A stretch of DNA of 64,000 bases from Ruegeria denitrificans (GTDB lineage: Bacteria; Pseudomonadota; Alphaproteobacteria; Rhodobacterales; Rhodobacteraceae). Below, piece after piece: positions 57,883-64,000 of the stretch. Made by a program: the position numbers and the translations under genes. The stretch is taken from NCBI RefSeq assembly GCF_001458295.1, contig NZ_CYUD01000004.1, positions 186,001-250,000 of the forward strand, given 5' to 3'. The notes beneath the pieces are model-generated. The model ran no database searches and was not told the DNA's origin. It saw nothing but the letters and a program-made list of their open reading frames with translations. Position 1 is the stretch's first letter. Each line of letters opens with the position of its first letter.

Positions 57883-59028
57883 ATGGCCCTCGCCGCCGAG
57901 ACACAACTCAATTCGCTTGGCTTTGCCAAACCGCCCTCGGAAACGCGGGTAGTTGTTGCCATGTCAGGCGGTGTGGACAGTTCCGTTGTCGCAGCCTATC
58001 TGGCCGACCAAGGCTATGACGTGGTCGGTGTTACGCTGCAGCTGTACGATCACGGGGCGGCGTTGGCAAAGAAAGGTGCCTGCTGTGCGGGAATCGATAT
58101 CCACGACGCGCGGCGTGTGGCCGAGGAACGCGGATTCCCGCACTATGTTCTGGACTACGAGAACATCTTTAAAGACGCGGTAATTGACGAATTCGCGGAC
58201 AGCTATCTGGCAGGTGCTACTCCGGTGCCCTGCATTCGCTGTAACGAACGGGTTAAGTTCAAGGACTTGCTGGAAACAGCCAAGGACCTTGAGGCCGATT
58301 GCATGGCCACCGGACACTATATCCAACGCAAGATGGGGCCGAACGGGCCAGAGCTGCACAGCGCCGAAGATGCGAACCGGGATCAATCCTACTTTTTGTT
58401 CTCGACCACGCCAGAACAGCTGGACTTCCTGCGCTTCCCTCTGGGTCACCTGCCCTCAAAGGACGCAACACGCGAGATGGCGGCGCAGTACGGGTTGGCA
58501 GTGGCCGACAAGCCGGACAGTCAGGATATCTGTTTTGTGCCCAACGGCAACTATGCCAGCGTCATCGAAAAGCTGCGCCCCGGCGCGGCGGAACCCGGTG
58601 AGATCGTGCATGCCGACGGTCGCGTTCTGGCGCAACATAACGGCGTGATCCACTACACCATCGGTCAACGCCGTGGTCTGGGCATCGGTGGCCTGAGTGA
58701 CCCTTTGTACGTCGTGAAACTGGACGTGGACACAAAACAGGTCGTTGTCGGTCCCAAGGAAATGCTGGCCACCCGCACCATTCCAGTGCGTGAGATCAAT
58801 TGGCTGGGGAATGAGCCGTTCACATCACGGGACGAATGGCATGTTTTGGTCAAGGTACGCTCGACTCGCCCCCCGCGTGAGGCGATCATTCGCCCCCTGT
58901 CCGATACCACGGCCGAAGTTGAATTGCTGACACCGGAAGAAGGTGTCTCGCCGGGTCAGGCCTGTGTATTCTATGCGTCGGAAGGCAGTCGCATCTTTGG
59001 CGGCGGTTGGATTTGGCGTGGGTACTAA
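57883..59028 (+). CDS. mnmA: tRNA 2-thiouridylase MnmA
   Basis: MnmA adds sulfur to U34 of tRNA-Lys, -Glu and -Gln. The 381-residue product has the PP-loop [20 protein letters not shown], the first catalytic cysteine in [12 protein letters not shown] and the second in [13 protein letters not shown], then the C-terminal beta-barrel. It is divergent from sciP and its stop overlaps that of the convergent CadD-like gene by four bases. Confidence 0.96.
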   Translation: MALAAETQLNSLGFAKPPSETRVVVAMSGGVDSSVVAAYLADQGYDVVGVTLQLYDHGAALAKKGACCAGIDIHDARRVAEERGFPHYVLDYENIFKDAVIDEFADSYLAGATPVPCIRCNERVKFKDLLETAKDLEADCMATGHYIQRKMGPNGPELHSAEDANRDQSYFLFSTTPEQLDFLRFPLGHLPSKDATREMAAQYGLAVADKPDSQDICFVPNGNYASVIEKLRPGAAEPGEIVHADGRVLAQHNGVIHYTIGQRRGLGIGGLSDPLYVVKLDVDTKQVVVGPKEMLATRTIPVREINWLGNEPFTSRDEWHVLVKVRSTRPPREAIIRPLSDTTAEVELLTPEEGVSPGQACVFYASEGSRIFGGGWIWRGY

Positions 59029-59606
59029 ATAGCGTCCGTCCACGAGTTGCTGAGAATATAGAGCCCGGCGCAAATCATCACATAAGGGACCAATCGTTCC
59101 AGTCGCTGGGCCAGCGTACCGCTCATGAACGGTGCCTTTGCCCCCAACAGCGCCACGGTTGCCAGACCAAGTGCTGCCAGCACCGCCCCGATTACACCAG
59201 CTGTTCTGAACGCGGGAGCGGAGTCCGCCAGCAGAGGCGCAAGAACCGCAAAAGTATCCATCGATAGGCTGATAAACAGCAGCGTGACCATGATGACCGA
59301 CGCCCCAGTATCCAGATTGGGGCGAGTCTCTGTGTCGGACCCTCGTTTTTGCCGGATCAACGCCAGAATCCCCAGGCTCAGCGGAATCAGGCCCAGATAC
59401 CCGGCCCAGTGCGGCACCACGTCTTCGACCCCCAGCGCCAACAAAAGTGCCGCGCTGATCACGATCACCTGCGCAAGCAGGAAACCGACGACCGAGCGTT
59501 TGGCCCCTGACACCAGCGTCAGCGCCAGCAACGCTGCCAGATTGTCCAGATTGGTCAGAATCTGAGCCATAAAGGCCGATAGGCCAAAAAGAACGAAGTC
59601 CAGCAT
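59025..59606 (-). CDS. CadD-like membrane transporter
   Basis: A 193-residue inner-membrane protein with six helices, resembling the cadmium-resistance transporter CadD of the LysE superfamily: [39 protein letters not shown] and [20 protein letters not shown]. The LTNLDNL motif is typical. Metal specificity is not proven. ATG at 59606 is chosen because it overlaps the lpxB stop (TGATG); a GTG one codon earlier is possible. It is the tail of the envelope operon. Confidence 0.75.
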   Translation of the reverse strand: MLDFVLFGLSAFMAQILTNLDNLAALLALTLVSGAKRSVVGFLLAQVIVISAALLLALGVEDVVPHWAGYLGLIPLSLGILALIRQKRGSDTETRPNLDTGASVIMVTLLFISLSMDTFAVLAPLLADSAPAFRTAGVIGAVLAALGLATVALLGAKAPFMSGTLAQRLERLVPYVMICAGLYILSNSWTDAI

Positions 59607-60763
59607 CACGCGTTCATCCGCGTGAGAACGGCCTTGGCCGCTCGTAAACCAGGTGCCTCGCCACCGCGCCCCAGACGTTCCATCGTGAGGGTCATAGCAC
59701 CGCGCTGTGCATCGGGTGCTGCCGAGACTTGCCTCAACGCCGCCGCGATCTGTTCCGGCTGGCAGTCATCCAGCAAACATTCAGGAACCGTCAGGGTTTC
59801 GGCCACCAGATTGACAAGCGTTACAGTATCCAACTTAACCATCCGCTTCGCTATAAGAGTGGTCAGCCAGTTCAGGTTGTAGGCAATCACCATCGGAGTG
59901 GCTTGCGCGGCCAGTTCCAGCGAAACCGTACCCGACGCGGCCAGCGACAGTTCAGAAGCAGCAAACGCGGCCCGTTTCTGCGCCTGCGCCTGATCCGAAG
60001 GCATATCGCGCGGATCAACGACAACAGGATCTCCCGGCCAGCCCTCCACATGTCCAGCGACGGCATCCACCATATGCGCAACGGCAGGTACCACAATGCG
60101 CGCGTCCGGCCTGTCGTTCAGATAAAGGCGCAATGCCTCACCAAAGACCGGGGCCAGACGCTCAATCTCACCGCCGCGCGAACCCGGCAGGGCCAGAATG
60201 ATCGGTGCGTCTCCAAGTTTGTAGGCCGCGCGAAAATTTTGGATATCCTTGTCCGATGCCACCGGTTCGCTGGCCACCGGATGGCCGACGAAATCGCATT
60301 CCATCCCGGCGCGTTCCATATAGGGCGGCTCGAATGGCAACAGCGCCAATACGTGGTCGATCACCTTGGCCATCTTATCGGCGCGGCCCGGTCGCCAGGC
60401 CCAGACACTGGGCGCGACATAGTGCACGGTTCGGATATCGCTTTGTGCTTTGACTTGCTTGGCGACACGTAGTGAAAAATCTGGACTGTCGATGGTGATC
60501 AATACGTCAGGCTGCGTATCCAGAACGGCCTGTGCAGTCTCGGCGATCCGGCGTTTCAGGTGGAAGAACTTGGGCAGGACCTCAATTAGGCCCATGACCG
60601 ACAGTTCGGCCATTGGAAAACGGCTCTCCAAGCCCTGAGCCTGCATCAGCGGCCCGCCAACTCCGTCGAATTGAATATCGGGGATAAGACTGCGCAGACC
60701 TTCCATCAATGCGCCGCCCAAACGGTCGCCCGAAGGTTCACCGGCGACCAGGAAGACCCGCAT
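59606..60763 (-). CDS. lpxB: Lipid A disaccharide synthase
   Basis: LpxB joins UDP-diacylglucosamine and lipid X into the lipid A disaccharide at the inner membrane. The 385-residue product starts MRVFLVAGEPSGDRLGGALM and has HYVAPSVWAWRPGRADKM and ALPGSRGGEIERLAPVF. The start at 60763 is fixed by this opening and by TGATG overlap with lpxI. An upstream in-frame extension is not family-like. Confidence 0.96.
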   Translation of the reverse strand: MRVFLVAGEPSGDRLGGALMEGLRSLIPDIQFDGVGGPLMQAQGLESRFPMAELSVMGLIEVLPKFFHLKRRIAETAQAVLDTQPDVLITIDSPDFSLRVAKQVKAQSDIRTVHYVAPSVWAWRPGRADKMAKVIDHVLALLPFEPPYMERAGMECDFVGHPVASEPVASDKDIQNFRAAYKLGDAPIILALPGSRGGEIERLAPVFGEALRLYLNDRPDARIVVPAVAHMVDAVAGHVEGWPGDPVVVDPRDMPSDQAQAQKRAAFAASELSLAASGTVSLELAAQATPMVIAYNLNWLTTLIAKRMVKLDTVTLVNLVAETLTVPECLLDDCQPEQIAAALRQVSAAPDAQRGAMTLTMERLGRGGEAPGLRAAKAVLTRMNA

Positions 60764-61557
60764 CAGATGGCCCGCTCGCGCACATACAGAAACAGGCCCA
60801 GACGGTTGCATTCGTCGATGACACGATCCTGCTGCAACACGATTACTCCGCCTTTTTCGATGACAATACCTGCCAGCCCGGCAGCAACAGCGCCGGAAAC
60901 AGTACCTGGACCGATGGTCGGCAAGTCAGCGCGGCGGTCTTGATCGGGTTTTGGCGCTTTGAACAGAACGCCTCCGCCCGCATCCGGTCGTTGCGTCAGG
61001 GATTGCAGCATCCAGTCCGTGCCATAGATGCTTTCGACCGCAAGTGCTTGGCCTTTCAGCACTGCACAGGCCTGACCGATATCTGCCGTGCCCATCGCCC
61101 GAAGAATACCGGCAGCCCTGTCTGCATCGGACAGATCTGCATCGGACGGTTGCGTCTCGGTCAGGCAACCGAGTTTCGGTAGCAATACCGGAGCAATCTC
61201 GTGCGCGGCGCGAACGGTTAGCCCGGCGTCTTGGAATATGCCGATCACAGCGCGCAAGGCCCCATCATCCCCGGACATCATTGCCTGCTGCAATACCGGA
61301 ACCAGAGGCATCGTGGCCGTATCGATGCGCGATGGATCAATGGCAGGACGACGAACCGCGCCTGCCATGCAAATCTCGGTTACACCGCGCGTTTTCAGCT
61401 CTGCAAGGAAGCTCCCCAACCGTTCCAACGGAAAGACGATATCTACAGTCAGCGTGTCGGGTGTGAACCCTTCCATCGCGCAGATCAGTGGACGGTCGGA
61501 AAGTTGGTCAACCACTTCGCTTGGCAATGCGCCCGTTCCAGCAATCAATGCCAGCAT
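60763..61557 (-). CDS. lpxI: UDP-2,3-diacylglucosamine pyrophosphatase LpxI
   Basis: LpxI hydrolyses UDP-diacylglucosamine to lipid X in alphaproteobacteria, replacing LpxH. The 264-residue product opens LALIAGTGALPSEVVDQL, has CMAGAVRRPAIDPSRID, and ends in GLAGIVIEKGGVIVLQQDRV. It lies in the standard place between lpxA and lpxB, four bases after lpxA and overlapping lpxB by one base. Confidence 0.94.
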   Translation of the reverse strand: MLALIAGTGALPSEVVDQLSDRPLICAMEGFTPDTLTVDIVFPLERLGSFLAELKTRGVTEICMAGAVRRPAIDPSRIDTATMPLVPVLQQAMMSGDDGALRAVIGIFQDAGLTVRAAHEIAPVLLPKLGCLTETQPSDADLSDADRAAGILRAMGTADIGQACAVLKGQALAVESIYGTDWMLQSLTQRPDAGGGVLFKAPKPDQDRRADLPTIGPGTVSGAVAAGLAGIVIEKGGVIVLQQDRVIDECNRLGLFLYVRERAI

Positions 61558-61561
61558 CAGT

Positions 61562-62347
61562 TTATTTCCTCGGCGTCAGGAAAGAGCGATCCGATTGCCC
61601 GGTCACGAAATCCACGATCCGCTGCACGTATTCGCTTTCGTTGTCGGCACCCACCCGGTGCGCGCGCTCCATGAAGGTCCCATCGCCGGTCGACAACTCG
61701 CGAAATGCAGCGCGCAGCGCTGAAATATCTTCGCGCGAAACACCGCGCCGTTTGAGGCCAACAAGATTCAGCCCGTCCAATTCGCCCCGAGGCGCCTGAA
61801 CTAGCCCGTAAGGTATCACATCATTGGCCACCATGGTCAGCGCCCCGATGATTGCACCACGGCCCACGCGCACCCACTGGTGCAGGCCGGAAATACCACC
61901 CACAATCACGTCATCCTCGATGACACAGTGACCTGCGGCACCGGCATGGTTCACCATAATTACCCGATTGCCGATCTGAACGTCATGCGCCACATGGACA
62001 CCCGCCATCAACAGACAATCGTCGCCGATCCGGGTCACACCGCCACCGCCTTCGGTTCCGGTATTCACCGTAACATGCTCGCGAATGCGGTTTCGTTTGC
62101 CGATCTCCAGCCGAGTGTCCTCGCCTCCGAACTTAAGGTCCTGCGGAATTTCTCCAATCACCGAGAAATTGAAGATCACGGACTCATCACCGATCCGGGT
62201 ATCGCCGGTCACGACGACATGCGATTTCAGTTCGACCCCGTCGCCCAGTTTGACCTGACTACCGACAAAACAGAACGGCCCGATGATGCAGCCTTCACCG
62301 ATCTGCGCACCGTCTTCGATGATTGCGCTTGGGTGAATGCCACTCAT
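61562..62347 (-). CDS. lpxA: UDP-GlcNAc O-acyltransferase LpxA
   Basis: LpxA starts lipid A synthesis by adding a 3-hydroxyacyl chain to UDP-GlcNAc. The 261-residue product is a left-handed beta-helix of hexapeptide repeats ([20 protein letters not shown]), with the catalytic-His region [20 protein letters not shown], then a helical C-terminus. ATG at 62347 overlaps the fabZ stop (ATGA). Confidence 0.96.
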   Translation of the reverse strand: MSGIHPSAIIEDGAQIGEGCIIGPFCFVGSQVKLGDGVELKSHVVVTGDTRIGDESVIFNFSVIGEIPQDLKFGGEDTRLEIGKRNRIREHVTVNTGTEGGGGVTRIGDDCLLMAGVHVAHDVQIGNRVIMVNHAGAAGHCVIEDDVIVGGISGLHQWVRVGRGAIIGALTMVANDVIPYGLVQAPRGELDGLNLVGLKRRGVSREDISALRAAFRELSTGDGTFMERAHRVGADNESEYVQRIVDFVTGQSDRSFLTPRK

Positions 62348-62817
62348 GTTGTTTTTTCCATGTCCCAATCGACATAGGCCGAGAATTCAGCCTCGGCTGC
62401 CACTTCGCCATCAACTGTCGCACGGCCGCTGAACTTGAAGATTTTGCCGCCCTTCTTGCCGCGCACGGTTTCCACGTGCATCTCAAGCACATCGCCCGGG
62501 ATAACTTTGCGGCGGAATTTGCACTTGTCGATGTTCATGAAATAGATCAGCAGTTCGCTGTCGATCACGTCCATGCCGACGCCCAACATCACACCCGCAG
62601 TCTGCGCCATCGCCTCGACAATCGTTACGCCGGGCATGATCGGAGTGCCCGGGAAATGGCCCTGAAAATGCGGCTCGTTCATGGTAACGTTCTTGATGCC
62701 AACGGCTGACTGATAGCCCGCGATATCCACCACCTTATCGACCAACAGAAACGGATAGCGGTGCGGCAAGATCCGTTGGATCAACTGAATATCGGCGCTT
62801 TGGGTTTCCGTGCTCAT
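62344..62817 (-). CDS. fabZ: 3-hydroxyacyl-ACP dehydratase FabZ
   Basis: FabZ dehydrates 3-hydroxyacyl-ACP in fatty-acid synthesis. The 157-residue hotdog protein has [17 protein letters not shown] with the catalytic His and [20 protein letters not shown] with the catalytic Glu. ATG at 62817 is the family start; the ribosome site is weak, as expected for a coupled operon gene. It overlaps lpxA by four bases. Confidence 0.96.
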   Translation of the reverse strand: MSTETQSADIQLIQRILPHRYPFLLVDKVVDIAGYQSAVGIKNVTMNEPHFQGHFPGTPIMPGVTIVEAMAQTAGVMLGVGMDVIDSELLIYFMNIDKCKFRRKVIPGDVLEMHVETVRGKKGGKIFKFSGRATVDGEVAAEAEFSAYVDWDMEKTT

Positions 62818-62889
62818 GGTGTCATTGTCCCGTTCTGGATTTCTGTTTGCGGCGTGGTTAGCAATACCGCGCAGTAAGGGCAAGCAAAC

Positions 62890-63456
62890 CTATTCGTTGA
62901 CCCCGTTTTCGACGGTACTGCCGTCGCCGATCACCGTATTGATCCGCGCAATGGCGGCATCGGTGATATCAGTGCGGTCCGAGCTCAGGAACACGCTGGA
63001 CCGCTCAATAATGATCGAAGCCCCAGAGTCGCGGAGCAGATCAATCAACACCGGCTGTGCAAGTTCCAGGAACCTTTGCCGCGCTTCTTCACTGCGGCGC
63101 GACAGCACGTCCAGTTTCGCGCGCTGCCCTTCCCGATGCGACTGAACCTTTTCGTCAAAAGCATCAGCCAGAGGACGAAACTCTTCAGCTGTCATGGTTT
63201 CGCGTTGTTCCGTCAGAACCTTTTCCTCGCCGCTCAACTCGGCGACGATACGCTCGTTTTCTTCCCCCAGCAGTATGCCTTCTGCCTCGATTTCGCTAAG
63301 AACACGTTGACCGAAAGCCGATTCAGTAAACAAACGTTCGCTGGATAAAGTCACGACGCTGGTTTGCGGGACCCCTAGTTGTTGTGCCAGCGCAGAACCT
63401 GAGAATGCGAAGATCAGAAAAACGCACAGGGCCCGAAAAGGGCCCTGCAGTTTCAT
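62890..63456 (-). CDS. Periplasmic chaperone Skp/OmpH
   Basis: A 188-residue protein of the Skp (OmpH) family that holds unfolded outer-membrane proteins in the periplasm. It has a signal peptide (MKLQGPFRALCVFLIFAFSG, cleavage after SALAQ), then the trimerisation strand QTSVVTLSSERLFTESAFG and long coiled-coil arms (residues ~50-130). ATG at 63456 is preferred over one at 63474, which would add MFEAVL before the signal. It lies between bamA and fabZ as usual. Confidence 0.88.
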   Translation of the reverse strand: MKLQGPFRALCVFLIFAFSGSALAQQLGVPQTSVVTLSSERLFTESAFGQRVLSEIEAEGILLGEENERIVAELSGEEKVLTEQRETMTAEEFRPLADAFDEKVQSHREGQRAKLDVLSRRSEEARQRFLELAQPVLIDLLRDSGASIIIERSSVFLSSDRTDITDAAIARINTVIGDGSTVENGVNE

Positions 63457-63480
63457 GAGTACCGCTTCAAACATCCAGGA

Positions 63481-64000
63481 TCAGAACCGGGCCTGAACTG
63501 TCAGGTCAAAGTTCTGCTCTTTGTCAAAGTCTTCCTTTTTCAACGCCTTCGAGAAGTTAAAGCGCAGCGGACCAAACGGGGTTTCCCAAAGAACTGAAAC
63601 GCCAATCACGTGACGGATAGATCCATCCTCGCCTACAATGTTGGCACCAGACGTGTTTACGTCGTTCAGATTGTAGAGATTACCGAAATCATAGAACACG
63701 CCACCACGCAGTCCAAATTCTTCGGGCAGACCCAGAGGAAAATCAGATTCCAGACGCGTCACCCAATAGTAGTTGCCACCGATCGCGTCATCCTGGCCGT
63801 TGGACAGGTCGCGTGGGCCAACACCAGCGGGCTCAAATCCGCGGAAGATGCTGGGACCCAGTACAAAACGGTCAAGGGTGCGGCTGAAATCGTCACCTCT
63901 CCAGTGCAGTGCTCCAACTTCGACAGTGGCCCTCAGAACAACCTCTTCGTTCCAGACGCGGGCTTGGGCGACACCACGGGCAGTCGACTTGAAGTATTCA
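63481..64000 (-). CDS. bamA: Outer-membrane assembly factor BamA, C-terminal part
   Basis: The last ~172 residues of the BamA beta-barrel; the gene runs off the right edge. It shows the conserved loop-6 motif FRGFEPAGVGPRD, the strand YYWVTRLESDFPLGLPEEFG, then GVSVLWETPFGPLRFNFSKA and a terminal aromatic DLTVQARF, the signal for outer-membrane insertion. It precedes skp by 24 bases on the same strand. Confidence 0.95.
   Translation of the reverse strand, partial: EYFKSTARGVAQARVWNEEVVLRATVEVGALHWRGDDFSRTLDRFVLGPSIFRGFEPAGVGPRDLSNGQDDAIGGNYYWVTRLESDFPLGLPEEFGLRGGVFYDFGNLYNLNDVNTSGANIVGEDGSIRHVIGVSVLWETPFGPLRFNFSKALKKEDFDKEQNFDLTVQARF

Overview
The window reads as chromosomal DNA of a marine Rhodobacteraceae (Roseobacter-group) alphaproteobacterium. 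The case rests on several features seen together: the envelope cluster bamA-skp-fabZ-lpxA-lpxI-lpxB (LpxI rather than LpxH), a CtrA pathway (chpT, ctrA and a SciP/DUF1153 gene next to ctrA), ribosomal protein L21 with a long alanine/lysine-rich tail, and many LysE, GNAT and SnoaL-like genes. The species is not assigned.

Layout. 1-8.3 kb is core: chpT converging on the minus-strand run obgE-proB-proA, a LysE/GNAT pair, rplU-rpmA, two DUF2059 exported proteins and a complete tRNA-Ser(CGA) at 8185-8274. 8.28-14.43 kb is an integrative element. A 15-bp copy of the tRNA 3' end recurs at 14411-14425, just behind a P4-type integrase. Inside are a Toprim primase, an AlpA-like gene with a one-base frameshift, a truncated DUF3987 gene abutting a headless STAND NTPase, and a hypothetical gene. 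14.4-22.4 kb is a decaying zone: two DMT exporters, a methyltransferase and an adenylate cyclase are intact, while cupin, oxalate decarboxylase, tyrosine recombinase, membrane protein and TRAP permease (DctM) genes are broken.

22.4-39.15 kb is the most striking region, a tightly overlapping catabolic cluster. The minus strand carries a CUT1 ABC importer, three SnoaL/NTF2-fold proteins, a HisD-like dehydrogenase, an SDR, a LacI regulator, a cupin, a methyltransferase, a MetE/EaCoMT-like zinc protein, an alpha/beta hydrolase and an RraA-type aldolase. The divergent plus strand adds a fourth SnoaL protein and a lactonase-type amidohydrolase. Between the two arms lie two near-identical palindromes that look like LacI operators. 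The substrate is not known to me. At 39405-39466 there is a 62-nt 3' piece of the same tRNA-Ser (60/62 identical), so 8.28-39.47 kb is probably a composite island stacked at one tRNA gene.

39.9-64 kb returns to core genes: rplM-rpsI, a MocR regulator with a divergent DUF1127 gene, a thioesterase and a crotonase, trmFO, gluQ, hisI, a NifU-like protein, marC, recG-ligA, ctrA-sciP, mnmA, and the lpx/fabZ/skp/bamA envelope operon, which runs off the right edge. Motifs, start codons and spacings were read by eye; family names are recognition from memory, not search results.
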